From positions 12,248,914 through 12,312,913 of the forward strand of contig CM034534.1 of assembly GCA_020002185.1 (NCBI GenBank): DNA of 64,000 nucleotides. The letters are read 5' to 3'. Source of the DNA: Paraescarpia echinospica (Eukaryota > Annelida > Polychaeta > Sabellida > Siboglinidae). The position numbers were made by a program, and so were the translations under genes. Shown in pieces: positions 1 through 10,722 of this stretch (the stretch's first letter is position 1; each line of letters starts with the position of its first letter). The notes below the pieces were generated by a model that searched no databases, had not been told where the DNA came from, and saw nothing but the letters and a program-made list of their open reading frames with translations.

Positions 1-950
1 TCTAGATTAATGGTTTGACATTTTGTTTTGCAACTTACACACCACCTGGCAATCATGCCGGCAAATGGTAACGAATCAGCCAATCATAAAATATTACCAA
101 TTGTAGTTCAGCCTACCCAATAGTAATTTGGTCCGGTGCCAGTGGAGGATTGTTGTCGAGGCTGAAGGGTATGGGTGCGATTGGAGGTTTAGGGCCACCT
201 ACACATTACCCTCTCTGGATTCGCCCATATGCTTGATACGTTCTTACGTTTTGTTCGGATTAATAACTAATTAGTGTAAACAAAAACGATAAAGTATCTT
301 TCGAGATATGATATTTTGAAGACGTCAAATGTAAAGCCCACCGTTCCCACCCCTAGGCGTGATGTACTTAGCGGATGGCCTCAAACAGAAAAGGTCATGT
401 GCATGTTCTTTGCAATAAACTGATCACATACAAATGTTATCACAGTCAAGCACAATTTTTATTGATTTAGCATATTTAGCAATACCGTGTGTTGAGTATA
501 AGAACCACGGTCTGAGCCGTGCACTACTATGGTCAACGGAGTCTCTGCATCAAATAATGTATGCAACGAACGAGCAGGTATTAATTACTTATCGCATTAG
601 TTCGCAATGTTCCAAAATACATTTAGTATTACGTATCGGGAGGAAAAACATATTGCCACAGTGACTCCACCTAGCGATTTGACGCTAGTAGCATTTATTG
701 ACCGTAACAATCGCCTACCCCACGTATTGATGGGGAAATGGGGTTGAACCATGCCAGTAGTGGACTTGGCGATCTCACGAAACTATCCCTATTTAGTCGT
801 GTTGCCGATAGTTGTGTGTCGTACGATATTGTGAAAACGAAAGTGTGCAACTTGTGACCAGTCGTGTTTCGATACGTACCCACAAGTCCCCACGAAGAGC
901 AGGGCGCATAGACCGAGATACTCGATGCCGGTCATACAAACGATGGCTTT
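1..950. other. No recognised gene or repeat
   Basis: I see no recognisable coding exon, known repeat or RNA gene here. The short open frames (the longest about 96 codons) have no familiar motif. Homology to the 2.2-kb repeat begins near 950-990, so this stretch lies outside the tandem block. Confidence 0.5.
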
Positions 951-1403
951 CTGTGTGCGGGTCACTTCTGAAAAAAATAATTACGTTTGTTAAATATTCC
1001 TCTTGCGAGTACGTGTGTTCGAATTCAATTATCTTTTTCCTTTGTATAACCTCTCTATGTCGTAGTTCGCTAAAGTGCTGCAAATCATACGTGTAGATTC
1101 GCGTGTGCTTTTTATAATCATGTTATAACGCTACCCCTGTACGCCTGCCCAGTGGTTTCAGCAATGCACTTCCAAAAATAATGTAATCGTTTATGAGTGT
1201 TTTAGTTCACATCACATTACCTATTTGCGTCGCTGACCATGTAACTACCTTTACTGGTCCCTTCATAAACATTATTAACTTTTACGCTTTTTAGTGTCTA
1301 ACGATAGTCTAACTATGTGTATAGTTGAGGTAGTGCAGACCCTATCATTGTTATTATGTGATACTCCACCTAACCGTTGTGTGCTTAGAGAACCAACATT
1401 ATC

Positions 1404-1776
1404 GATGACGAAGAAGAAGAAAGAAGAAGTAGTCGATGGAGAAAGCGAAGAAGAAGAAGGAGACGAAGATGAAGAAGGGGAGGATATGGATAGGAAGAAA
1501 AAGAAGGAGAAGAAGGAGAAGAAGGAGACGAAGAAGAAGAAGGAGAAGAAGAAGAAGATGAAAGAGAAGAAAAAGAAGGAGAAGAAGGAGAAGAAGGAGA
1601 AGAAGAGAAGAAGAGAAGAAGAAGGTGGTGGAAGAAGAAGAATGAGGAGAAAAGAAGAGGATGATGGTAGTAATGATGGTGATGATGATGACGATGACGA
1701 TGATGATGATGATATTATTGATGAGGATAAGTATTACGATGATGATGTGGAAGACGATGACGACGCGAATGACTAG
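1404..1776 (+). repeat. Polypurine (GAA/GAG)n tract followed by (GAT)n, copy a
   Basis: About 250 bp are almost pure purine on the plus strand, built of gaa, gag and aag triplets, and are followed by about 110 bp of gat/gac triplets. A 160-codon open frame (1294-1776) crosses it and reads as Lys/Glu runs and then Asp runs. That is what triplet repeats give in any frame that avoids stops. No domain is visible, so I treat it as simple sequence and not as a gene. Long mirror-symmetric purine tracts can form triplex (H-) DNA. Confidence 0.85.
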
Positions 1777-1913
1777 GAAGTTGAGGACGAAATTACCGTC
1801 CTCATCTGCCTCATCATCTTGTTCTTTCGTATGCTTAACATAGGATTCTCAGAAAGAGTTAGCGGCATGTTATGTGGGGACAGGCCCTTATAGTCAGGTC
1901 GCATAGCAACGTG

Positions 1914-2720
1914 ATGGGGACAGACCGGATAAAAATATCAACATTTTCCACAGCTTCAATGAACAATAAGATATCACTTTTTGATCGGAGTCAGCAAATG
2001 TTTTGGGTGGGTCCATTTTTTCCACACCCCATAGAACCAATATGTGGTATTTTAATACATGTTCCCATGGCATATGATACAGACCGGACAAAAGCACAAA
2101 TTTTCTTCACAGCTTCCTTGAAGAATAGGATTTCACTTTTTGATTGGAGTAAGCAATTTTTGGTCGGTCCATTTGTTCACCCCCCTCCCATTTTAGTAAA
2201 TATTCTCATGGATTATGACACAAACAGGATAAAAGCACCACATTTTTTCCACAGCTTCCATAACAACAACATTTCACTTTTTGATCGGAGTCATCATATT
2301 TTTGGGTGGGTCCAATTATCCATTCCCCATAGAACCAATATGTGGTATTTTACTAAATGTTCTCATGTGATATGGAACATACCGGATAAAAGCAGCACTT
2401 GTTTACTGCATCCTTGATAAATATTATTTCACATTTTGATTGGAGTCACATATTTTTGTGTGGGCCCATTATTTTTCATTCCCTTGAACACTGAACCGCT
2501 GTATGCCATATTACTTACTTTTTCGACCACAGAGACCGAATAAAACCATCACATTTATTTGTCTGCTTCTTGGCCAATAAGATTTCACTTTTTAATAGGA
2601 ATCATGCAACAACCTTATGGGTGGATCCATAATTGTTCACACACTCCCCCCATAGAATCGCTAGCCACTGCCGTTTTATTCAATTTTCCGATCGGACAGA
2701 CCGGATAAAAGTCACTCTTA
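1914..2720 (+). repeat. About 155-bp satellite, five diverged units, copy a
   Basis: The block cactttttga..ggagtca recurs at 1975, 2134, 2275, 2430 and 2586 (spacings 159, 141, 155 and 156 bp). Each unit also has a gggtgggtccat-like block, a cccc(at)agaacc block and an acagaccggataaaa block. The units are only moderately similar to each other, while the whole block is nearly identical between the 2.2-kb copies. The satellite is therefore older than the 2.2-kb duplication. A 181-codon frame across it (1872-2417) is open only because the first spacings happen to be multiples of three. The same satellite recurs at 26301 and, inverted, at 28490. Confidence 0.85.
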
Positions 2721-3150
2721 CTTGGACCAACATCACTACATTTGATAAACGTGCTGACGAAGTCTTTGTTCCTCACGTCATTAAGCACTTAGCGAAGTCC
2801 AATAGGGTTGACATCGTCTGTGATACGTTCCTCGCTAGCAGTATCAAACAGTCCACAAGAGAGAAGCGTGGACTGGTAAAGGGACTCGTAGGAAAGTAGT
2901 CGGAAGCCACATAGTGCCAAGAAACTGGAAATACTTCCTTCGTAACGATACCAACAAGCAGGTGCTCTTTGCATTCCTGACAATCAAGGTTGCAAATCTC
3001 CATTGTCCAAATGGGAAGGAAGTGTTTGCCACATCAGCCACATTTCAATAGATGCAACTAAGACACGCTGCAGTGTGATTACGTGGAAGCACACACGCGA
3101 ATGCTTATCCATGTGCAGAATACATTTGAAAGAAGAGCTACGACATGGTA
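2700..3150 (+). pseudogene. Decayed ORF of the EEAD/VHVQ family, copy a
   Basis: Reading the plus strand across frameshifts gives blocks such as VDIVCDTFLASSIKQSTREK, NWKYFLRNDTNKQVLFAF, GKEVFATSA and TRMLIHVQNTFERRATT. Their order matches a protein family that I recall as abundant and unannotated in invertebrate genomes. In that family these blocks read roughly S-TR-KRGKG, NW--FL---TNK-ELF-FL, VY-TSG and HEEADTR--VHVQ. At least two frameshifts, an in-frame stop after the third block, and loss of the part before TR(M/L) show that it is dead. The family identification is from memory and motif order, not from a search. The block following the ORF is cut by the edge of the 2.2-kb repeat. Confidence 0.6.
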
Positions 3151-3561
3151 AATATTCATCTCGCGAGTACATAAGTTCGAATTCATTTATTATTTTCCTT
3201 TGTATAACCTCTCTATGTCGTAGTTCGCTAAAGTGCTGCAAATCACACGTGTAGATACGCGTGTGCTTTTTATAATCATGTTATAACGCTACCTCTGTAC
3301 GCCTGCCCAGTGGTTTCAGCAATGCACTTCCAAAAATAATGTAATCGTTTATGAATGTTTTAATTCACATCACATTACCTATTTGCGTCGCTGACCATAT
3401 AACTACCTTTACTGGTCTCTTCATAAACATTATTAACTTTTAAGCTTTTTAGTGTCTAACGATAGTCTAACTATGTGTATAGTTGAGGTAGTGCAGACCC
3501 TATCATTGTTATTATGTGATACTCCACCTAACCTTTGTGTGCTTAGAGAACCAACATTATC

Positions 3562-3975
3562 GATGACGAAGAAGAAGAAAGAAGAAGTAGTCGATGGAGA
3601 AAGCGAAGAAGAAGAAGGAGACGAAGATGAAGAAGGGGAGGAGATGGATAGGAAGAAAAAAAAGGAGAAGAAGGAGACGAAGAAGAAGAAAGAGAAGAAG
3701 GAGAAGATGAAAGAGAAGAAAAAGAAAGAGAAGAAGGAGAAGAAGGAGAAGAAGGAGAAGAAGGAGAAGAAGAGAAGAAGAGAAGAAGAGAAAAAGAGAA
3801 GAAGAGAAGAAGAGAAGAAGAAGGTGGTGGAAGAAGAAGAATGAGGAGAAAAGAAGAGGATGATGGTAGTAATGATGGTGATGATGATGACGATGACGAT
3901 GATGATGATGATATTATTGATGAGGATAAGTATTACGATGATGATGTGGATGACGATGACGACGCGAATGACAAG
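3562..3975 (+). repeat. Polypurine tract and (GAT)n, copy b, expanded
   Basis: This is the counterpart of the 1404-1776 tract. It has extra gagaag-type repeats near 3770-3830, making it about 41 bp longer. The extra length puts the purine part and the GAT part in different reading frames (one frame stops at 3842-3844). The encoded Lys/Glu-Asp peptide is therefore not conserved even between adjacent copies, which argues against coding function. Confidence 0.85.
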
Positions 3976-4112
3976 GAAGTTGAGGACGAAATTACCGTCC
4001 TCATCTGCCTCATCATCTTGTTCTTTCGTATGCTTAACATAGGATTCTCAGAAAGAGTTAGCGGCATGTTATGTGGGGACAGGCCCTTATAGTCAGGTCG
4101 CATAGCAACGTG

Positions 4113-4919
4113 ATGGGGACAGACCGGATAAAAATATCAACATTTTCCACAGCTTCAATGAACAATAAGATATCACTTTTTGATCGGAGTCAGCAAATGT
4201 TTTGGGTGGGTCCATTTTTTCCACACCCCATAGAACCAATATGTGGTATTTTAATACATGTTCCCATGGCATATGATACAGACCGGACAAAAGCACAACT
4301 TTTCTTCACAGCTTCCTTGAAGAATAGGATTTCACTTTTTGATTGGAGTAAGCAATTTTTGGTCGGTCCATTTGTTCACCCCCCTCCCATTTTAGTAAAT
4401 ATTCTCATGGATTATGACACAAACAGGATAAAAGCACCACATTTTTTCCACAGCTTCCATAACAACAACATTTCACTTTTTGATCGGAGTCATCATATTT
4501 TTGGGTGGGTCCAATTATTCATTCCCCATAGAACCAATATGTGGTATTTTACTAAATGTTCTCATGTGATATGGAACATACCGGATAAAAGCAGCACTTG
4601 TTTACTGCATCCTTGATAAATATTATTTCACATTTTGATTGGAGTCACATATTTTTGTGTGGGCCCATTATTTTTCATTCCCTTGAACACTGAACCGCTG
4701 TATGCCATATTACTTACTTTTTCGATCACAGAGACCGAATAAAACCATCACATTTATTTGTCTGCTTCTTGGCCAATAAGATTTCACTTTTTAAAAGGAG
4801 TCATGCAACAACCTTATGAGTGGATCCATACTTGTTCACACACTCCCCCCATAAAATCGCTAACCACTGCCGTTTTATACAATTTTCCGATCGGACAGAC
4901 TGGATAAAAGTCACTCTTA
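4113..4919 (+). repeat. About 155-bp satellite, copy b
   Basis: This is the near-identical partner of 1914-2720, offset by 2199 bp. The last unit differs at a few bases. Its right half, from 4474 to the following ORF relic, was later copied into the 4-kb array as the 604-bp segment joined at 10120-10722. Confidence 0.85.
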
Positions 4920-5326
4920 CTTGGACCAACATCACTACATTTGATAAACGTGCTGACGCTTCTTTGTTCCTCACGTCATTAAGCACTTAGCGAAGTCCAA
5001 TAGGGTTGACATCGTCTGTGATACGTTCCTCGCTAGCAGTATCAAACAGTCCACAAGAGAGAAGCGTGGACTGGTAAAGGGACTCGTAGGAAAGTAGTCG
5101 GAAGCCACATAGTGCCAAGAAACTGAAAATACTTCCTTCGTAACGATACCAACAAGCAGGTGCTCTTTGCATTCCTGACAATCAAGGTTGCAAATCTCCA
5201 TTGTCCAAATGGGAAGGAAGTGTTTGCCACATCAGCCACATTTCAATAGATGCAACTAAGACACGCACAGACGCGAATGCTTGTCCATGTGCAGAATACA
5301 TTTGAAAGAAGAGCTACGACATGTTA
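4899..5326 (+). pseudogene. Decayed ORF of the EEAD/VHVQ family, copy b
   Basis: This is the second copy of the 2700-3150 relic. It has an additional change near 4957 (cgcttcttt in place of cgaagtcttt) and lacks about 25 bp in the stretch just before the TR--IHVQ block near 5265. A fragment of the same ORF, ending just after the STREK block, appears four more times inside the 4-kb array. Confidence 0.6.
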
Positions 5327-5619
5327 AATATTCATCTCGCGAGTACATATGTTCGAATTTATTTATTATTTTCCTTTGTATAACCTCTCTATGTCGTAGT
5401 TCGCTAAAGTGCTGCAAATCACACGTGTAGATACGCGTGTGCTTTTTATAATCATGTTATAACACTACCCCTGTACGCCTGCCCAGTGGTTTCAGCAATG
5501 CACTTCCAAAAATAATGTAATCGTTTATGAGTGTTTTAATTCACATCACATTACCTATTTGCGTCGCTGACCATATAACTACCTTTACTGGTCCATTCAT
5601 AAACATTATTACATTTTAT

Positions 5620-6249
5620 GCTTTTTAGTGTCTAACTATGTGTATAATTGAGGTAGCGCCAGTCGCTTTTTAGTGTCTAGCTATGTGTATAAGTGAGGTA
5701 GTGCCAGTCGTTTTTTAGTGTCTAACTATGTGTATAAGTGAGGTAGCGCCAGTCGTTTTTTAGTGTCTAACTATGTGTATAATTGAGGTAGTGCCAGTCG
5801 CTTTTTAGTGTCTAACTATGTGTATAAGTGAGGTAGCGCCAGTCGCTTTTTAGTGTCTAGCTATGTGTATAATTGAGGTAGTGCCAGTCGCTTTTTAGTG
5901 TCTAACTATGTGTATAAGTGAGGTAGCGCCAGTCGCTTTTTAGTGTCTAGCTATGTGTATAAGTGAGGTAGTGCCAGTCGTTTTTTAGTGTCTAACTATG
6001 TGTATAAGTGAGGTAGCGCCAGTCGTTTTTTAGTGTCTAACTATGTGTATAATTGAGGTAGTGCCAGTCGCTTTTTAGTGTCTAACTATGTGTATAAGTG
6101 AGGTAGCGCCAGTCGCTTTTTAGTGTCTAGCTATGTGTATAAGTGAGGTAGTGCCAGTCGTTTTTTAGTGTCTAACTATGTGTATAAGTGAGGTAGCGCC
6201 AGTCGCTTTTTAGTGTCTAACTATGTGTATAATTGAGGTACCGCAGGTC
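5620..6249 (+). repeat. 45-bp minisatellite, 14 units, with higher-order structure
   Basis: The unit starts gctttttagtgtctaac and ends ggtagcgccagtc. Units differ at three or four sites (aac/agc, aagtg/aattg, gcg/gtg, and c/t before the T run). Scoring those sites from 5665 gives the order A B C D E F A B C D A B' C, which is a 180-bp four-unit higher-order repeat with one two-unit insertion. Single copies of an ancestral version sit at the equivalent position in the 2.2-kb copies, near 1288-1340 and 3446-3498. Confidence 0.9.
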
Positions 6250-6620
6250 GCTCGTCCAACAATCTAACCGATTTGATACCTCAGTGTGTTTATGCCACCA
6301 TTCTACGTATGTTATTATACATTCCCGTAGGCGTGTGCTTCCCGATTCTGAAGGGTGCCTAAACCTCCGTATGGCGCCGCCCTGCGCGTAGTTTTGCAGA
6401 AGGGTTCAGGCTTCGGTGTTTGAGCGCAGTCGCTGTGAGTTTTAAGACGTCCTAATTTATTAGAGCTATAGCGATGAAAAACAAAGCGACCTACGAACAT
6501 TCCTTTGTATAACTAACCGTTCGTTATCACCAAACAAATGACGGACCGTACGGCGACAAGATGGCGCCAGTCGCTCGTCCAACAATCTAACCGATTTGAT
6601 ACCTCAGTGTGTTTATGCCA
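6247..6620. repeat. 51-bp direct repeat flanking a 272-bp spacer
   Basis: An identical 51-bp sequence beginning gtcgctcgtccaac occurs at 6247-6297 and 6570-6620. The second copy is preceded by gcgccagtcg, the end of a 45-bp minisatellite unit, so the spacer lies between two minisatellite-type junctions. The spacer has no recognisable gene. Confidence 0.8.
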
Positions 6621-8001
6621 TAATTCCACATTGTTTCAAATATACAATACATTGTTATAACATGTTGATTTGAGGGCACTTTTTTTATCAAACAGCGCTC
6701 CGGTTTGCGTCAACATATGATTTATTAATGTTGCTTGTTTCAAGAATGCGGCATGCAGTAACCCGCAGCCGCTGCCGCAGCCGCAGCGGCGCACAATGAT
6801 TCAAACCTGAGCGAGCGCTATTTTGGGACATTATATTCCTGAAACTATGTGGAATGATGGAATACATGCACTGATGATAACATTTAGGCACAACGTAATG
6901 CCGAAATCGGGGTGGGCCTGGATGCTACACAACGTCACATTTAAGTGTACACAAAGTAATGCGCAGTTCCACCTGCTGCCTATTGGCAATTCCAATGCTA
7001 CTGTCATCACCACGGTCAGATTTCCTGTTTGACAATCCCTGTTTTTATTTCATATAATCTTTAGTTATCCCTTCATAATTTTGAAGACGCCTCTTAATGT
7101 TTTAGTTGCCCTGTGTATTATTTGTTTGAGATTATCTTTAAATTTGTCTCAGATGACCTCTTAGTTTTGTTACATTTACCCTTTTTGAGGTAACCCGCAA
7201 GTGTCCTTATTAAATTACCCGATAATTACAAGATCCTTTAAGAGTATCTGAATGACTTGTTTATGATATTGTTATCGTAATTATCCTTTATACCCTGCTG
7301 ACACGTAATGGCAGAACCCTGAGCTCGTTTGCAAAATGAATTACACAAGAGGGGTTGTTGGTAAGAGTCATTTAATAACTGTACCAGCAGGAATACTAAA
7401 TCACATATCGGCTGATGAGATATAGGCAAACATACTCATCGAAATTATATATAAATGCAATTATTAAATTACAAGATTAGCAAAGGTGGGGCTGTTATTT
7501 TCCCCACCACGACAATTACCAATCTATGCTTATACAATCAATACATACAAAACACCAAGTATACATAAATTAAAGCGACAATTGTGACAGATAGTTTGAT
7601 GCTTTTATCCATATCCCATATCCAAAAAATGTGTCGCTAAGGTGCCTGGCTATTATGATATTCCAACAGCCCAACATGCCAACACTGCATAGCTTTAATT
7701 AGTCAACTACACAGATGGCTACGAGTCACATGACCAAGGTAATGTGACAAGCAGAAAAGACAACAAATAATAAGCCAAGGCCAATAGTCATGCAAGTTAT
7801 AAAACATGACAATTTTTCTCAAACGTGTTGTTTCATATGCATGATACCATAGGAACGTGTAAGCCATATAAGGCATCATTGGTGGCTGTAGGAGTCAACG
7901 TCACTGACATTTTGCCAGGACACGTTTTTTAAGGTTGTAACAAAATGAGAGGTTGCCCCGATGGAATTTTGGAATTTCAGAAAGGAATAAGGACCACTGT
8001 A

Positions 8002-8004
<3 letters not shown>

Positions 8005-8056
<52 letters not shown>

Positions 8057-8062
8057 TGTGTT

Positions 8063-8095
<33 letters not shown>

Positions 8096-8100
8096 GTATG
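8005..8100 (+). repeat. (TG)n microsatellite, unit 1
   Basis: About 96 bp of tg with four tttg interruptions, followed by a T run and (gcgt)n. The tract lies 690 bp from the 3' end of the terminal exon. Plus-strand Cys/Val-rich frames over it are artefacts. Confidence 0.95.
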
Positions 8101-8789
8101 TTTTTTTTTTTGCGTGCGTGCGTTTATATATATAAACAATACAAACTTACAAATCAAATTGTTTTAGGATAAGTAAACTACATAATTCAAATGTTGAAGA
8201 AATATATGCCAAAATGTTGAAAATGAACGAATTATTGTTACAGTTCCGGGTGGTGTTCTACTAAATTATCTTAATTATGTACTACAAACATACGATAATC
8301 ATACCGATCAACCCGAATATAATATGTTATACAACATTTCTTGTGTAATAGGAATACAAATTTGAATTTGTTAACACACAAACAAGAAACGCATTGTAAG
8401 CACATTGAGTTGTACTAATCTATAAATACATGTTAAAGGTAACGCATGAGAAACACATATTAGAACTAATCCAAATACAGGTGTGCAATTTAACTTCAGT
8501 GCAATATGTATACAAGACATTCACCTTAAGAAATACGATGAATGCTATCTGATTATAATTACATCGCTCAAGGAAATAAATGTAGCAATAAAGCCGGGTT
8601 ATCAATTTACGTGTCCAGAAAAACACCCGAGAAATCTAGCAATTCCAAACCACACGATACATGGGATTATTAAATAGAGCAAAGACTCAGTATCAATTAC
8701 ATACACACAGCAAGTCAATGCGAAGAAGATTTCCGCCTACAAAATAGTCACAATATTCCCTCAACCGCCCACAGTGGATTGAACAAAAT

Positions 8790-9190
8790 TTATGTAATAT
8801 ATATTTCACACAACTGCCGCGGTCCGTTGGGGGCGCTCAGCAAGGCGAGTATCAAGCGATGACACTTGGTGTCGCTGCAGTCGCACTCGAACACACATTT
8901 CCCCGGCCTGTTGTCGCAGAACGAAGGATTTTTGTGATAGGGAAGCATGGCTAACTGATCACCGTCAGTGTACACCATCGTCGCCGGGAAATCGAGACAG
9001 TGTCCCCCGTCCAGCACGGCGGTCAGAGTCAGGCGGTCTTGGCCAGTCGGCAACTCGACTTCCAGGAGAAACGGTTCTTCGGAGTGCGGCGTTGTCACTT
9101 GCTGACAAGTGGCGTTGTTCACGTCAACGACGGCAGACGCGTTGTAGTCGTTGCGATACCCGGTCATTGTCAACAGAGTTGAGTCAAAGT
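8790..9190 (-). CDS. Terminal exon of a secreted lectin-like protein, unit 1
   Basis: The open frame runs from a good acceptor (tttgtag at 9191-9197) to a TAA at 8790-8792. It encodes about 133 residues starting FDSTLLTMTGYRNDYN. It begins with two bases of a split codon, so the upstream exon must end in phase 1, which fits the fucolectin-type exons at 29517 and beyond. The peptide has eight cysteines, two N-glycosylation sequons (NAS, NAT) and an ending PRQLCEIYIT. That ending resembles the closing strand (LCE-hydrophobic) of F5/8-type-C and fucolectin beta-sandwich domains. I infer a divergent galactose-binding-like domain in a secreted or surface protein. The internal ATG at 9173 is probably not a start. 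Whether this copy is transcribed is unknown, since no promoter or first exon is visible. Confidence 0.5.
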
Positions 9191-10119
9191 CTACAAAATG
9201 TTAAATCCGTTTTAAGTTTAAATGAAATCCATCGCGGCATGGTGTTTACCAATCTTCTTTGTGCCATCTAGTGTTTGCGTAACAATAGCAACACTATGTG
9301 CAAACAGCTGTTTACAAAATCATCTCTCCCGGGTTTTTGTGTTTGGTCTTAATCTCGTCAAATTGAATAACTTTCCGTCATATCTCGTGCGGATGAAAAC
9401 ACCTGTACTCAAGTATTATACTGCTATAAGAAAGACAATGAAGAAAGTGGGTGCCAGGACCCATTCTTGCTTTAGTCCATTACTGATCGCAAGTTGATTA
9501 GAAATTGTGCCACCAAACGACTCTTCACCAGCCATTCCATCGTAAAACTATATAGAGACTTTGTTGTTGGTTCGACAACGTTTCCTACAGGTGCCGCGAG
9601 GTAATTTTGATATCAGTTATAAAGCGCGAAGCACAAACCCAAAAAGACATTCAGTGCGGATCGAATTGTAATTGTTTGTTGTCGCTTCAAAACGATTTTT
9701 GCGAGGATTTTCCCCGCGTTAGAGAGCATAGAAATACCACTTTAGTTCCCAATGTCACTGCGATCACCGTTCGTTTTGTATGTTGTGATAATTAAATCGT
9801 CATGCGGCAGCTCTTTTGCTCGCTGACAGGTACGATAGAATTCTAGATGTATGCACTGAACCTTCATGTTGAAAGATTTCAACGCATAAACATCGTGTAA
9901 TGGCGCTTTTCTGACTTTGTTAATTTGATGGCAGCCAGGATATCCCAGATTATTTGAAATTCCTCGGCTACTGCAGAATATACGTATCGTGGAATTGTCA
10001 GGAAAGGTAAAGGTGGTAAGTTGTTATATATCGCGGTATAGTCAATAGGACTGCTCGGATTGCTCTACACTTTATCCTGTGATATATTTATTCACTCGAA
10101 CACCATCTCGACTTCTCTT

Positions 10120-10722
10120 CACTTTTTGATCGGAGTCATCATATTTTTGGGTGGGTCCAATTATTCATTCCCCATAGAACCAATATGTGGTATTTTACTA
10201 AATGTTCTCATGTGATATGGAACATACCGGATAAAAGCAGCATTTGTTTACTGCATCCTTGATAAATATTATTTCACATTTTGATTGGAGTCACATATTT
10301 TTGTGTGGGCCCATTATTTTTCATTCCCTTGAACACTGAACCGCTGTATGCCATATTACTTACTTTTTCGATCACAGAGACCGAATAAAACCATCACATT
10401 TATTTGTCTGCTTCTTGGCCAATAAGATTTCACTTTTTAATAGGAGTCATGCAACAACCTTATGAGTGGATCCATACTTGTTCACACACTCCCCCCATAG
10501 AATCGCTAACCACTGCCGTTTTATTCAATTTTCCGATCGGACAGACCGGATAAAAGTCACTCTTACTTGGACCAACATCACTACATTTGATAAACGTGCT
10601 GGCGCTTCTTTGTTCCTCACGTCATTAAGCACTTAGCGAAGTCCAATAGGGTTGACATCGTCTGTGATACGTTCCTCGCTAGCAGTATCAAACAGTCCAC
10701 AAGAGAGAAGCGTGGACTGGTA
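10120..10722 (+). repeat. Chimeric segment from the 2.2-kb repeat, junction 1
   Basis: About 604 bp match 4474-5082 (three satellite units and the start of the decayed ORF up to just after STREK). It is joined on the left through cactttttga and on the right through ggtaaacag. In the 2.2-kb copy the same place reads ggtaaaggg, and at the array's left edge it reads atcaaacag, so the right joint is a new fusion over a shared aaa. The left joint lies in homologous satellite sequence, as expected for unequal crossing-over. The predicted frames that cross it are chimeras. Confidence 0.85.

Larger units (their letters stand above)
951..5650. repeat. 2.2-kb tandem repeat, two full copies and one partial
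   Basis: The same anchor (taaatattc followed by a gcgagtac block) occurs at 991, 3149 and 5325, giving units of 2158 and 2176 bp. The order in each full copy is: anchor, purine-triplet tract, GAT tract, roughly 155-bp satellite, decayed ORF. Copy b is about 41 bp longer through growth of its purine tract. The third copy keeps only the first 300 bp or so and then passes into the 45-bp minisatellite. Copies a and b differ at scattered single bases, so the duplication is recent but not brand new. The unit edge falls inside the decayed ORF, so the repeat arose by recombination and is not one gene per unit. Confidence 0.9.

Noticed and set aside
1294..1776. A 160-codon acidic/basic ORF that could be a charged nuclear protein
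   Set aside because: It is encoded by purine and GAT triplets, and the neighbouring copy shifts frame between the two parts, so there is no conservation of the peptide.
1872..2417. 181-codon plus-strand ORF conserved in both 2.2-kb copies
   Set aside because: It crosses the 155-bp satellite. Conservation reflects recent duplication, and the diverged copies at 26301 and 28490 are not open.
8790..9173. Treating the ATG at 9173 as the start of a 127-residue protein
   Set aside because: The frame stays open upstream to a good splice acceptor, and there is no signal peptide after this ATG, so an internal or terminal exon is more likely.
9222..9497. 91-codon plus-strand ORF repeated in every 4-kb unit, with a hydrophobic start
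   Set aside because: Its identity across units follows from whole-unit duplication. It has no recognised domain and no splice or promoter support. It remains possible but unsupported.
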